From Hydrogenophaga sp. Root209 (lineage in GTDB: Bacteria; Pseudomonadota; Gammaproteobacteria; Burkholderiales; Burkholderiaceae_C): 64,000 nt of DNA. The translations under genes were made by a program, and so were the position numbers. The stretch lies in NCBI RefSeq assembly GCF_001428625.1, contig NZ_LMIE01000003.1:115889-179888 (forward strand), written 5' to 3'. The first letter of the stretch is position 1, and each line of letters begins with the position of its first letter. Under the pieces are notes generated by a model that saw only the letters and a program-made list of their open reading frames with translations, ran no database searches and was not told the origin of the DNA. This document shows, one piece after another, positions 17,463 to 25,875 of the stretch.

Positions 17463-17488
17463 ACGGCGGCGCCGGTACGCCGTTCAGC
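17458..17488. terminator. hairpin shared by convergent genes
   Basis: GCTGAACGGCG (17458-17468) and CGCCGTTCAGC (17478-17488) form a perfect 11-bp stem with a 9-base loop. The stem contains the enoyl-CoA hydratase stop codon on one arm and reaches the amidohydrolase stop on the other. There is no T-tract, so it may act as an RNA-stabilising or weak bidirectional terminator. Confidence 0.55.
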
Positions 17489-18290
17489 CGTACAGCGCTG
17501 CCGGATTGGTCTGCAGGATCTGATGCACCATCGCGTCACTGCCGGTCCAGGCCTTGAAAGTGGTCAACAAGACGGCGGTGTCCGGCTCGGGATGGACACG
17601 CAGATGAGGCCAGTCGCTGCCCCAGACCAGCCGCTCCGGATGGGCCTGCTGCAGCGCGCTGTGGAACGGGCGCCCCAGTTCGAAGTCGGGCGCATTCAAC
17701 AGGTTGCGATACGCGCACAGCTTGACCCATGCCCGACCACTTTCAACCAAGGACAACAGGACACGAAAGCCCGGTGCATCCGTGCCCGCATGCACGTCAA
17801 AGCCGCCCATGTGGTCGATGACCACCGGGACCGGCAAGGCACTCAAGGCATCGGCAATGTCGGGCAGCACCTGGCAATCGGTCCACAACTCGGCGTGCAA
17901 CCCGGCATCTGCCAGTTTCGGAGCGAGCGCGAGCAGATCGTCCATGGCGGCGCTGCCAGCGAAGTTGGTACCGGCGCCACTGCGGTGGCTGAAGCGCGCA
18001 GCCCGCACGCCCTTGCCGCGCAACAACTTCAGATCAAGCGCCGTGTCTTTTCGCAGGACCACCACGCCGCGCAACTGGTCGTGGGAAGCCAGCACATCCA
18101 GCAACAGGCTGAAATCGTCCCCATAGGCGCTGGGATGCACCAGCACGCCATGGTGGAGCCCCAGCCGGTCCAGATGCGCCAGGTAGGTACCCACCGGCGC
18201 CTCGGGAGGTGTGTAACTGCGATCCGCCGCCAGCGGAAAGGCGGCGTACGGTCCGAACACATGCGTGTGGCAGTCCCAGCCGCCGATCAC
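17484..18290 (-). CDS. amidohydrolase-2 family TIM-barrel hydrolase
   Basis: A 268-residue metal-dependent hydrolase of the amidohydrolase_2 group, which also holds 2-pyrone-4,6-dicarboxylate lactonase and decarboxylases of aromatic acids. The metal-binding motif is WDCHTHVFGPY near the N-terminus (H8, H10), with VVIDHMGGFDVHAG and ERLVWGSDWPHLRVHPEP, where His and the final Asp are conserved. It overlaps the upstream carboxymuconolactone-decarboxylase-family gene by 4 bp (ATGA), so the two are translationally coupled. Together they hint at breakdown of a lactone or ring-derived acid, though the exact reaction is not shown by the sequence. Length is typical. Confidence 0.85.
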   Translation of the reverse strand: MIGGWDCHTHVFGPYAAFPLAADRSYTPPEAPVGTYLAHLDRLGLHHGVLVHPSAYGDDFSLLLDVLASHDQLRGVVVLRKDTALDLKLLRGKGVRAARFSHRSGAGTNFAGSAAMDDLLALAPKLADAGLHAELWTDCQVLPDIADALSALPVPVVIDHMGGFDVHAGTDAPGFRVLLSLVESGRAWVKLCAYRNLLNAPDFELGRPFHSALQQAHPERLVWGSDWPHLRVHPEPDTAVLLTTFKAWTGSDAMVHQILQTNPAALYG

Positions 18291-18856
18291 GACAGGCTCC
18301 TTTGCGGCAAAGGAAATGCGGGTGCCACACCTTCAGGCAGCGGTATTTCATGCGCGTTCAGCGTCATGGCCACCATGGTGTAGTAACCGACCAGTGCCGT
18401 GAGTTCAACCACCGTGCGTTCGCCGAAGCGCTCCAGTGCCTGCGCATAGGTGGCGTCGGAGACGGAACGAAAGCGGTTCAATTCGGTCGCGAACTGGATG
18501 ATGGTGGACTCGTCGTCGGTGAGGCCCACCGGCATCGATTGCACCAACAACGCGTCAATGATCGGTGCTTCGATACCAAGCTTTTCGGCCTCGACGCGGT
18601 GGGCATACCACTCGAAGGGCGACTGACAGGCGCGGCCGGTCACGAGAATGGCCAGCTCGGAAAGGCGTGGTGTCAACGAGGTGTTGTATCGCAGGAACTC
18701 GCCAAGTGCCTGCCAGCGATCGGCCAGCTCAGGGCTGTGCAACGCGGCACGCAACGGGCCCACGATCTTGCCGCGCCGGCCGGAGACCACTTTGTCGTGG
18801 ACGCGCCGCTGGTGCTCGTCCATAGTTTCTGATGTGGGAAATGAAATTCGTGACAT
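18287..18856 (-). CDS. carboxymuconolactone decarboxylase (CMD/AhpD-like) family protein
   Basis: A 189-residue all-helical protein. The core LSELAILVTGRACQSPFEWY followed by AHRVEAEKLGI is the CMD family signature, and it continues with FGERTVVELTALVGYYTMVA and MTLNAHEIPLPEG at the C-terminus. The AhpD Cys-x-x-Cys pair is absent (only one Cys, in RACQSP), so peroxidase-partner activity is unlikely; the protein fits the uncharacterised 4-carboxymuconolactone decarboxylase-related subgroup found with aromatic degradation genes. Start chosen at MSRISFPTSETMDEH (18856); an internal ATG 11 codons later is possible, and the longer open frame to 19039 looks non-coding. It lies 91 bp downstream of the LysR gene on the same strand. 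Confidence 0.8.
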   Translation of the reverse strand: MSRISFPTSETMDEHQRRVHDKVVSGRRGKIVGPLRAALHSPELADRWQALGEFLRYNTSLTPRLSELAILVTGRACQSPFEWYAHRVEAEKLGIEAPIIDALLVQSMPVGLTDDESTIIQFATELNRFRSVSDATYAQALERFGERTVVELTALVGYYTMVAMTLNAHEIPLPEGVAPAFPLPQRSLS

Positions 18857-18947
18857 GGTGGCTTGAATCCTTGTGGAGTGTTCAAGCTTAGACCGACCAT
18901 GAGCGATCGGCCAGCGCACGACGCGCATCTCAGCTATGTGTCCCGGA

Positions 18948-19919
18948 TCACGACGACGCCGACTCGGAGCGCCACATGCCCTTGCGCGCCATGTCGTCGA
19001 CGATATCGACAATGCGCGATGCCACCGCTGAAACAGCACGAGGCGGTCCCTTGAACTTGGCCGTGGCCATCACCACCGTGCGTTGAAATGGTGGATTCAC
19101 GATGTGCGCAGCCTGCACACGACCTTCGGCCACTTCGGTCCAGACCGCATGAAGTGGCAACACGGTGTACAGCCGCTCGCGCTCCACCAGCAATTTTTGC
19201 AACGGCAGCGAATCCGCCTCGATCACAGGTGCCAGGTTCAGGTGCTCCCGGCGCGCCACGGCGTCGAGTGCGGTGCGCAGTCCATTCGGTGCGCTGGGCA
19301 GGATGAAGGGCAATCGGTCGAGTGCCTTGAACGGCACCTCGGAAGCGGCCGTCAACGTGTCGCCGCGCGGGCCGATGAGATAGCTGTCAACCGTGGCCAG
19401 GACCTGCTCGTGTTCCGACACCGTGGCGCCGTAGCGGTAGAGGATGGCGATGTCGACACGTGCGTCGGACAACCACTCTTCCACCTGGCCGCTGGAGCCT
19501 TCCAGCACTTTGAGATTGACTTGCGGGTGGTGCTCCCTGATCTCGGTGAACAGGCGGCCAACCAAAGGGTTCGCTATCGATGGCAACGAACCCACGGTGA
19601 CGCGACCGGTCGGTTCGCGAGCGCCCCCACGGATATCGGTTTCCAGTTGTTCGGCCGCCTCCAGCAACGCCTTGACCTGCGGAAACAACGTTTTCCCCGA
19701 GTCAGAGAACTCGACGCCACGACCGGTGCGGTTGAAAAGGCGCAAGCCACACTCGCGCTCCAGGGCATTGATCTGTCGGCTCAGCAAGGACTGGTTGCTG
19801 TCCAGGAAGATCGCGGCACGGGTCAGGCTGCCCAGTTCACCAATCGCCACGAAGGCGCGCCACTTGTGCAGGTCCGCGGCGATGTTCAGTTTGAATTCGG
19901 TGGCTTTGGGAGTCTGCAT
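18948..19919 (-). CDS. LysR-type transcriptional regulator
   Basis: A 323-residue LTTR. The N-terminal winged helix-turn-helix is seen in HKWRAFVAIGELGSLTRAA, then SNQSLLSRQINALERECGLR and LFNRTGRGVEFSDSGKTL. The effector domain begins GRVTVGSLPSIANPLVGRLF. It was taken to start at 19919 (MQTPKATEF); the same frame stays open to 20498, but that upstream part is the decayed dehydrogenase. LTTRs usually lie divergent from their target; this one instead follows the beta-oxidation genes on the same strand, so its target is uncertain. It could act on the third operon or on the divergent palindrome at 11276-11328. Confidence 0.9.
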   Translation of the reverse strand: MQTPKATEFKLNIAADLHKWRAFVAIGELGSLTRAAIFLDSNQSLLSRQINALERECGLRLFNRTGRGVEFSDSGKTLFPQVKALLEAAEQLETDIRGGAREPTGRVTVGSLPSIANPLVGRLFTEIREHHPQVNLKVLEGSSGQVEEWLSDARVDIAILYRYGATVSEHEQVLATVDSYLIGPRGDTLTAASEVPFKALDRLPFILPSAPNGLRTALDAVARREHLNLAPVIEADSLPLQKLLVERERLYTVLPLHAVWTEVAEGRVQAAHIVNPPFQRTVVMATAKFKGPPRAVSAVASRIVDIVDDMARKGMWRSESASS

Positions 19920-20010
19920 GGGTGAACGTGGACAAGGCGCAGGGTGCGGATTCGGACATTTTGCCCAGATTGAATCCGGGGTCAAAAATGCCGGGATGTG
20001 CCAGCGCCCA

Positions 20011-20468
20011 TCAGCGGCTGACCGGTTCAAGCACACGCCGGATGGCGCCACGATGAACTTCCCGTTGAAGCCATGCCGAGGCGCGGTACCGGTCTTCGCC
20101 GCAGGTGGGTTGCAAGTTCGACAACACCTGAAGCACCAGCGGCAGCCCGACCTGCCGGCCCCATGCAAGCGGTCCAGCAGCGGTTCGGCCACACCAAGAC
20201 GCCCTTCAATGCAGATGCGATGTGGCGCCGGACCGGCACCAAGTTCGCTGACATGAACCGACTCGGAACCTTCGCGATAGACCGCATCCAGCGTTGCAGG
20301 AGATCCAGCACCCTCCTGCAGCAACCTCAGGGCTTCACCGCAATAGGGTCGTGCGATGCGGTTGACGATGAACCCTGGGGTAATGCCCATCCCCATGGTG
20401 CCCGCGCCGATGACCCACACGCTTCGATCTTGAGCTACCGCGGGAATTGTCTGGCTGCTCTCCATCAT
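20011..20468 (-). pseudogene. 3-hydroxyacyl-CoA dehydrogenase remnant (PaaH-like), internally deleted
   Basis: The frame begins with the NAD-binding glycine motif SVWVIGAGTMGMGI and then jumps straight to TPGFIVNRIARPYCGEAL followed by RLLQEG, which in intact enzymes lies about 160 residues later. So most of the Rossmann domain has been deleted in frame. Further down, in another frame, the DNA reads GRQVGLPLVLQVLSNLQ then CGEDRYRASAWLQREVH and ends at a TGA (20011), matching the extreme C-terminus of a ~500-residue PaaH-type enzyme. Thus a second large deletion and a frameshift are present. It directly follows the acyl-CoA dehydrogenase, thiolase and hydratase genes, where the missing step of beta-oxidation would be expected. 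It cannot make a functional enzyme. Confidence 0.8.
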
Positions 20469-20545
20469 TGCTCGGGTATCTCCTGTGTACCCGAGCATTC
20501 TGAGATTCCCGCTGTGGTCTGACTACGGGCTGCAGGGCAATCCTG

Positions 20546-21787
20546 TCATGCGTTCTTTCGCATATCGACGGCTGCGCGCTTGGCCAGTTCGAGCTTGGCA
20601 ATGGCATTGCGGTGCACCTCGTCGGGACCATCGACCAGACGGACCGTGCGCTGGTGCGCATAGGCCTCCGCGAGCCAGAAGTCCTGGCTCACACCTGCGG
20701 CGCCGTGGGCCTGGATGGCCCAGTCCACCACCTTGCAGGACATGTTGGGCGCGACGACCTTGATCATCGAAATTTCCGCCCTGGCCTCCTTGTTCCCTAC
20801 CGTATCCATCTTCCACGCGGCATTGAGCGTCAGCAGTCGCGCCTGGTCGATGAGACACCGGGACTCGGCAATGCGTTCATGCCAGACAGATTGCTCTGAC
20901 AGAGGCCGACCGAAGGCGACGCGCGAACGCAAACGATCACACATCATCTCCAGCGCCCGCTCGGCCGCTCCGATGGACCTCATGCAGTGGTGAATGCGTC
21001 CGGGACCCAGTCGGCCTTGCGCAATCTCGAACCCCCGGCCTTCCCCCAGGAGCACATTGCTGACGGGCAAACGAACGTTCTCCAGCAGAACCTCCATGTG
21101 GCCGTGCGGTGCGTCGTCGTAGCCCAGTACCGACAAGTGGCGAACCACCGTCACGCCGGGGGTGTTGCGTGGAACCAGCACCATGGATTGCTGAGCATGC
21201 CTCGCTGCGTCCGGATCGGTTTTCCCCATCACGATGAATATCTGGCAAGCCGGATTGCCTGCGCCCGAGGAAAACCACTTGCGACCATTGATCACATACT
21301 CGTCGCCTTCGCGCTGAATGGAACACTGTATGTTGGTTGCATCCGAAGAGGCCACCGCGGGTTCGGTCATCAGGAAAGCCGATCTGATCTGCCCGGCCAG
21401 CAGCGGCACCAACCAGGCCTCTTTCTGTTCTACGGTCCCGTACCGCTCCAGCGTCTCCATGTTGCCCGTATCCGGCGCGGAGCAATTGAAGACTTCACCG
21501 GACCAGGTCACACGCCCCATGATCTCGCAAAGGGGCGCGTAGTCCAGATTGGAAATGCCTCCCTGCCCTTTGTACGGGTGCGGCAGGAAGAGGTTCCAGA
21601 GGCCAGCAGCCTGAGCAAGCGGCTTGAGCTCCTCGACCAATGGGACCGCCTGCCAGGGGTTGCCGGTACGACGCAAGGTCTCCATCTCGTGGTGGTGGCG
21701 AGCCTCATTGGGGTAGATGTGCTGGTCAAAAAAAGATCGAAGGCGATCGATCAAATCCTGTGACTTCGGTGATGGTTCGGCAAACAT
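20546..21787 (-). CDS. acyl-CoA dehydrogenase
   Basis: A 413-residue FAD-dependent acyl-CoA dehydrogenase, oxidising an acyl-CoA to the 2,3-enoyl-CoA with electrons passed to ETF. Family motifs are [20 protein letters not shown] (FAD/substrate), [40 protein letters not shown] and the C-terminal [20 protein letters not shown] with [17 protein letters not shown]. The long N-terminus and these motifs resemble the ACAD10/11-like subgroup, in which the catalytic base is an Asp in the GPDEVH segment (family knowledge). The ATG at 21787 is preceded by CCAGGAGTC. It sits 101 bp after the hydratase gene and is followed by the dehydrogenase pseudogene. Confidence 0.9.
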   Translation of the reverse strand: MFAEPSPKSQDLIDRLRSFFDQHIYPNEARHHHEMETLRRTGNPWQAVPLVEELKPLAQAAGLWNLFLPHPYKGQGGISNLDYAPLCEIMGRVTWSGEVFNCSAPDTGNMETLERYGTVEQKEAWLVPLLAGQIRSAFLMTEPAVASSDATNIQCSIQREGDEYVINGRKWFSSGAGNPACQIFIVMGKTDPDAARHAQQSMVLVPRNTPGVTVVRHLSVLGYDDAPHGHMEVLLENVRLPVSNVLLGEGRGFEIAQGRLGPGRIHHCMRSIGAAERALEMMCDRLRSRVAFGRPLSEQSVWHERIAESRCLIDQARLLTLNAAWKMDTVGNKEARAEISMIKVVAPNMSCKVVDWAIQAHGAAGVSQDFWLAEAYAHQRTVRLVDGPDEVHRNAIAKLELAKRAAVDMRKNA

Positions 21788-21888
21788 TGTTGACTCCTGG
21801 GAGGGCTGTGAGACGCGACTGCGTGTGCTCGATTACACCCAGTGCGCGCTCGGCCGACGATCACCCGTGAGACATCTCGGAATATTTC

Positions 21889-22665
21889 TCAGCGACCGAC
21901 AAACACCGGTGGACGCTTCTCCGCAAAGGCGCGTTGTGCTTCCTTGGCGTCTTCGGTTTTGCCGATCTGAGCGGTCATGTCCTGCTCGTAGCGATAACCA
22001 TCTCGCAGGCTCATGCCTTCGATGACGTTCATGGTGTGTTTGCCCATGCGCGTGGAGACAGGACTCTTGGATGCGACCACCCTTGCGATCTCCAAAGCCG
22101 TTGGCATCAGCTCTTCGGGAGCAACACACGCCTCGACAATACCCAGCCGGTAAAGCTCCGCACCATCCACGCGCATACCGGTCAAGGCCATGCGCCGAAG
22201 TCTGGAATGGCTGAACAATCGCATGGCGTGGCTGCACCCACCCAGAAGCCCGACATCGACCTCGGGAAGACCCAGACTCGATTTTTCAGAGGCCACCAGG
22301 ATGTCGCTGGATGCGGCCATGGCCAGCCCGGAACCCAGGGCTGCGCCATTGATGGCGCAAATGACAGGCTTTGCACACTCGCGAATGGCGTGAAAACACT
22401 CACGGGTTCGACGCGAGTGCGCCGGCAGATCACCGGGCCCCTTGATGACCGAAGCACGCCCCTTGAGATCGGCGCCCGCGCAGAAAACCTTGCCGGCACC
22501 CGTCAAGACCACTGCACGAACCTCATCCATCTCCGAGATGCGATCGAGTGCCAGCATGAGTTCGTCATTGAGCGTCCGCGTCAGTGCGTTCACGGGAGGC
22601 GCATCCATGGTCAATGTGGCGACGTAGTTGTCGAGGTGGAAGTGAAGCTGGGTCAAGTCGTTCAT
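21889..22665 (-). CDS. enoyl-CoA hydratase/isomerase family protein
   Basis: A 258-residue crotonase. The oxyanion segments are KVFCAGADLKGRASVIKG and AINGAALGSGLAMAASSDIL. At the first catalytic-glutamate position the usual GGGCEL is GSGLAM, so that residue is missing; the second, E135 in LGLPEVDVGLLGG, is kept. A one-glutamate crotonase may act as an isomerase, a dehydratase or a hydrolase rather than as a classical hydratase (family knowledge). The start at 22665 has AAGGAG 5 bases upstream; a GTG two codons earlier is less likely. It is the second enzyme gene after the thiolase, 33 bp downstream of it. Confidence 0.88.
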   Translation of the reverse strand: MNDLTQLHFHLDNYVATLTMDAPPVNALTRTLNDELMLALDRISEMDEVRAVVLTGAGKVFCAGADLKGRASVIKGPGDLPAHSRRTRECFHAIRECAKPVICAINGAALGSGLAMAASSDILVASEKSSLGLPEVDVGLLGGCSHAMRLFSHSRLRRMALTGMRVDGAELYRLGIVEACVAPEELMPTALEIARVVASKSPVSTRMGKHTMNVIEGMSLRDGYRYEQDMTAQIGKTEDAKEAQRAFAEKRPPVFVGR

Positions 22666-22698
22666 GGGCACTCCTTAGGTCGAATAGATGGCAAAAAG

Positions 22699-23904
22699 TC
22701 AGACACGTTCCAGGACAACCGCGATGCCTTGGCCAACACCAATACACATGGTGCAAAGTGCATATTGGCCACCGCTGCGGTGCAACTGGTTGATGGCGGT
22801 TGTGACAAGGCGGGCGCCTGAAGCGCCCAGCGGATGCCCCAACGCGATGGCGCCTCCGTTGGGGTTGACTCTCGGGTCGGTGTCGGAGAGCCCAAGCAAA
22901 CGCAATACCGCAAGGCCCTGAGCAGCAAAAGCTTCGTTCAGCTCGATGACATCCATCTGGGCCAGCGATAGTCCCGCCAGCGCGAGCACCTTGGTCGTCG
23001 CAGGCGCGGGACCGATGCCCATGACCCTCGGCGGCACACCGGCTGTTGCCATGGCGACAACCCGGGCGCGGGGGGTCAGCCCATGACGGCCCGCTGCGCG
23101 CTCGTCGGACATGAGCAGCGCGCACGCACCATCGTTCACCCCGCTGGCGTTGCCCGCAGTCACCGACCCGTCAGGTCGTACCACGCCTTTGAGTTTGGCG
23201 AGCGCCTCCATCGTGGTGTGACGGGGGTGCTCATCCTTCTCGACAACAATTGGCCCCCCCTTTTTCTGTGGCACGAAAACCGGCGTGATCTCAGAAGCGA
23301 AGTAGCCGCCTTCCTGTGCGGCGAGGGCTTTCAGCTGAGACGACAAGGCCATCAAATCTTGGTCCTCACGCGAAATGCCGTGCTCCTGCGCAACGTTTTC
23401 AGCAGTCTCCGGCATGGTGTGAACACCGTGCGCTGCCTTCATCGCGGGGTTGATGAAGCGCCATCCGATCGTGGTGTCTTCAACACGGTTGGAACGCGAA
23501 AACGCACTCTCTGCTTTGGGCATGACGAACGGTGCACGGCTCATGCTCTCCACCCCGCCGGCAACCATCAATCCGGCCTCGCCCGATTTGATGGCGCGTG
23601 CCGCTGTGCCAATGGCGTCCATGCCCGAACCACAGAGTCGATTGACCGTGCTCCCCGGGACCGATACCGGCAAGCCGGCGAGCAAACTCGACATTCGAGC
23701 GACGTTCCGGTTGTCCTCCCCTGCCTGATTGGCACAGCCGAAGATGACGTCGGTCACGGCTTCCCAGTCCAAAGCAGGATGCCGCTCAAGCAAAGCCCTC
23801 AGGGGAACTGCTCCCAGATCGTCCGCCCGGATCGACGAAAGAGCTCCCCCGTGTCGTCCAAAAGGTGTGCGCACCGCGTCGCAGATGAATGCATGGCTTG
23901 CCAT
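22699..23904 (-). CDS. pcaF: 3-oxoadipyl-CoA / acetyl-CoA thiolase
   Basis: A 401-residue degradative thiolase that cleaves a 3-oxoacyl-CoA with CoA. The acylated cysteine is C91 (STVNRLCGSGMDAIG); the His and the second Cys lie in GGAIALGHPLGASGAR and CTMCIGVGQGIAVVLERV. The segment MSRAPFVMPKAESAFSRS with TTIGWRFINP and HTMPETAENVA is characteristic of the PcaF/PaaJ (3-oxoadipyl-CoA) branch, so the symbol is given on that basis; close relatives are also used for other dicarboxyl-CoAs. It starts 7 bp after the Bug gene and leads the hydratase and acyl-CoA dehydrogenase genes. A dicarboxyl-CoA intermediate would fit with the CoA-transferase genes in the region. Confidence 0.85.
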   Translation of the reverse strand: MASHAFICDAVRTPFGRHGGALSSIRADDLGAVPLRALLERHPALDWEAVTDVIFGCANQAGEDNRNVARMSSLLAGLPVSVPGSTVNRLCGSGMDAIGTAARAIKSGEAGLMVAGGVESMSRAPFVMPKAESAFSRSNRVEDTTIGWRFINPAMKAAHGVHTMPETAENVAQEHGISREDQDLMALSSQLKALAAQEGGYFASEITPVFVPQKKGGPIVVEKDEHPRHTTMEALAKLKGVVRPDGSVTAGNASGVNDGACALLMSDERAAGRHGLTPRARVVAMATAGVPPRVMGIGPAPATTKVLALAGLSLAQMDVIELNEAFAAQGLAVLRLLGLSDTDPRVNPNGGAIALGHPLGASGARLVTTAINQLHRSGGQYALCTMCIGVGQGIAVVLERV

Positions 23905-23911
23905 GGGTTGC

Positions 23912-24868
23912 TCAATCGATTTTCGCGCCCGAATACCGGATCACAGCCTGCCACTTCCTTGACTCGCTCGCGATCAGGGCGGTCATTTGTGCAGGCGTGT
24001 TGCCTTGAGGAATCACGCCCACCTTCGCCAGTTGCTCAGTCACTTCTGGCGACCGGAGAACCGCGTTGATCTCCCGATTCAAGCGTTCGATCACAGACGC
24101 CGGTGTCTTGGCGGGGACCGAGATGTAGTTGATCGGCGCAGCGTCAAAGCCCGGCAGGGTTTCGGAAATGGTGGGTGTGCCGGGCAGTCGATCCGAGCGC
24201 TGGGTCGTGGCAACGCCCAGCGCCTTCAATGCGCCCGAATCGATGTGGGGCTTGAACACCGCGATGCTGTCTATCGCCATCTGCACATGTCCAGCAAGCA
24301 GATCCGAAACAGCTTGCCCTGTTCCACGGTAGGGAATGTGGACGACATAGACACCCGCAGATTGCTTGAAAAGCTCACCGGCGAGATGACTGCTCGCACC
24401 CGTCCCGGCGCTGGCGTAGTTGACCTTTCCGGGCCGGGATTTCGCATACTGGATCAGATCCTTGACTGAGGCGACGGGAACATCTTTGTGCACAACCAAC
24501 ACGTTGGGCACCACTGCCACCGACGACACAGGGAGCAGATCGGTTTTGGGGTCGTACGGAAGTTTGGCCATGAGATAGGGATTGCTCATCTGCGGACCAG
24601 GCGTGGTGTACAGCAACGTGTGGCCATCTGCCGGCGCCTTGGCGACAAGATCAGCACCCAGCGTTGCACCACCACCAGGCTTGTTTTCAACCACGACCGG
24701 TTGCCCCAGGCGCGTTGAAAGTGGACCTGCCAACGCACGGGCAACAATGTCTGACCCCCCACCCGCGGCAAAGGGAACGATCAACCGAATCGGACGCGAA
24801 GGAAAGTCCTGTGCCGATGTGGCAGCTGTCCCTGTCACGAAAATGATCGCAAGTAACTGTTTGATCAT
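23912..24868 (-). CDS. Bug-family (TctC) periplasmic solute-binding protein
   Basis: A 318-residue precursor with the signal peptide MIKQLLAIIFVTGTAATSAQ and the mature start DFPSRPIRLIVPFAAGGGSD. Other Bug signatures are LPVSSVAVVPNVLVVHKDVP, VNYASAGTGASSHLAGELFK and VVHIPYRGTGQAVSDLLAGH. The start at 24868 has AGGAG 7 bases upstream; the open frame to 25003 belongs to the decayed gene before it. It is the first intact gene of the third operon and is placed 7 bp before the thiolase gene, so the ligand it captures is presumably an acid degraded by that beta-oxidation set. TctAB membrane components are on the other strand at 26.5 kb. Confidence 0.92.
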   Translation of the reverse strand: MIKQLLAIIFVTGTAATSAQDFPSRPIRLIVPFAAGGGSDIVARALAGPLSTRLGQPVVVENKPGGGATLGADLVAKAPADGHTLLYTTPGPQMSNPYLMAKLPYDPKTDLLPVSSVAVVPNVLVVHKDVPVASVKDLIQYAKSRPGKVNYASAGTGASSHLAGELFKQSAGVYVVHIPYRGTGQAVSDLLAGHVQMAIDSIAVFKPHIDSGALKALGVATTQRSDRLPGTPTISETLPGFDAAPINYISVPAKTPASVIERLNREINAVLRSPEVTEQLAKVGVIPQGNTPAQMTALIASESRKWQAVIRYSGAKID

Positions 24869-24878
24869 GGCGGGGCTC

Positions 24879-25252
24879 CTATTGAAGTTGAAAAGTGACG
24901 CCACAGCCTGGACCGTCGGGCAGCGTGAGGGCGCCGTCCTGAACCGGCAGCGGCGCAAAGGGATCGTTCTGGAGGTGCAAGTGTTCGTCCAACTCGCACG
25001 CATGCGGCAAGCGCCATATCACCGTCGCGGCCTGCAGACTCATAGCCTGCAACAACGAAGGGCTGGCGCTCCAGCACCGTGGGTAGAGATCGCCGGAATG
25101 GCGTGGCAGTATCCCAACCCCTGCACACCCGATTCATCTTGAAGCCGGACAACCCGGCCTTCAAGCTCCGGTACCTGGGCTCGCGCAAACTTCCATGTCG
25201 GATCGTTCAGCGCTTGCCTGCAACTGTCAAATGTGGCGGCGGCAATGATCAC
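24879..25252 (-). pseudogene. mandelate racemase/muconate lactonizing enzyme-family remnant
   Basis: Two pieces of an enolase-superfamily gene remain. From a GTG at 25252 the frame reads ALNDPTWKFARAQVPELEG, then RVVRLQDESGVQGLGYCHAI and PAISTHGAG, like the N-terminal capping domain of MR/MLE proteins. About 60 codons on, a different frame gives LQAMSLQAATVIWRLPHACE, then LDEHLHLQNDPFAPLPVQDG and ALTLPDGPGCGVTFQLQ before a stop at 24879, like the C-terminal end of the same family. The whole catalytic barrel (about 240 residues, with the metal ligands) is missing and the frame shifts, so it is inactive. It precedes the Bug gene by 10 bp and probably once headed this operon. Confidence 0.65.
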
Positions 25253-25344
25253 GTCAGCGTCAGTTCAACTGCCGTCGACAAAAGTCCGCAGGCAACAGCG
25301 ATCGCAAAGCCCGTAGAGAAGAAGCGTCGACCACAGGTCATCAT
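25249..25344 (-). pseudogene. short signal-peptide ORF, possibly a Bug-gene remnant
   Basis: A 31-codon frame starting MMTCGRRFFSTGFAIAVACG and ending LLSTAVELTLT has the look of a secretion leader (Arg-Arg, hydrophobic core) but no mature domain. GGGAGAC lies just upstream of the ATG, as before the Bug genes here. Its stop overlaps the GTG of the MR/MLE remnant (GTGA). It may be the leader left after deletion of a secreted protein gene; it could also be chance. Confidence 0.3.
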
Positions 25345-25875
25345 TCATGTCTCCCATTTGTCTTGTATGCAGCAGAGGGCGAAGCCACGCTGCTGAAAGT
25401 CTAGGGTGACCATGAAAATGGAGCTATGCACGATTCCGACAAGGCTGCTATGCGGGCAGTCGCCCGCATTGAACATGATCCTGTCCGCAAGACAAGCCAC
25501 ATTGAATGTCCCACGGCGAACGCGGGTCGAGAGCAGCAATTCATCCCTGACGTGAGCCGTCGTTTCTGGGACCTGGTCTGGCTGGCCTTGATTGAGCGAC
25601 AGGCCTGGATGGTCGAGCGGTCGCTTGAGGCATTGCTCGCCGAATAACCGGTTGGGACGCTCGCAAGCCTTCAAGCGTCAGTGTCGAAAGTCCGGGCCCA
25701 GTCTTGAGCTGCGCTCAGGATCGCAGTGGCGGCTCGGAAGCAATTGCCACCCGTGATCGCGAACGCGCGTACGCGCGCTGTTTGGGGTTGAATCCGGTGA
25801 CTGGCTTTGGCTCACACGCCCGCCTTCTGAGTTGCTGCGGTCATGCTGGGGCGCACGCAGCGCCCAGCAACGCTC
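25345..25875. other. non-coding stretch upstream of the third operon and MarR gene
   Basis: No gene is supported in these 531 bases. A 73-codon plus-strand frame at 25426-25647 and a minus-strand frame over the same bases match no family I know and lack good ribosome-binding sites. The third operon's promoter must lie in or near the left part, but I cannot pick out convincing -35/-10 boxes. The 13-mer TGCTGCGGTCATG at 25833-25845 also occurs at 1121-1133. Confidence 0.4.

Noticed and set aside
19920-20498. Upstream extension of the LysR frame as part of the regulator
   Set aside because: It encodes the remains of a 3-hydroxyacyl-CoA dehydrogenase, not a regulator domain; the LysR starts properly at 19919.
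25426-25647. 73-codon plus-strand ORF as a small gene
   Set aside because: No recognisable family, no good ribosome-binding site and an equally long frame on the opposite strand; coding potential not supported.
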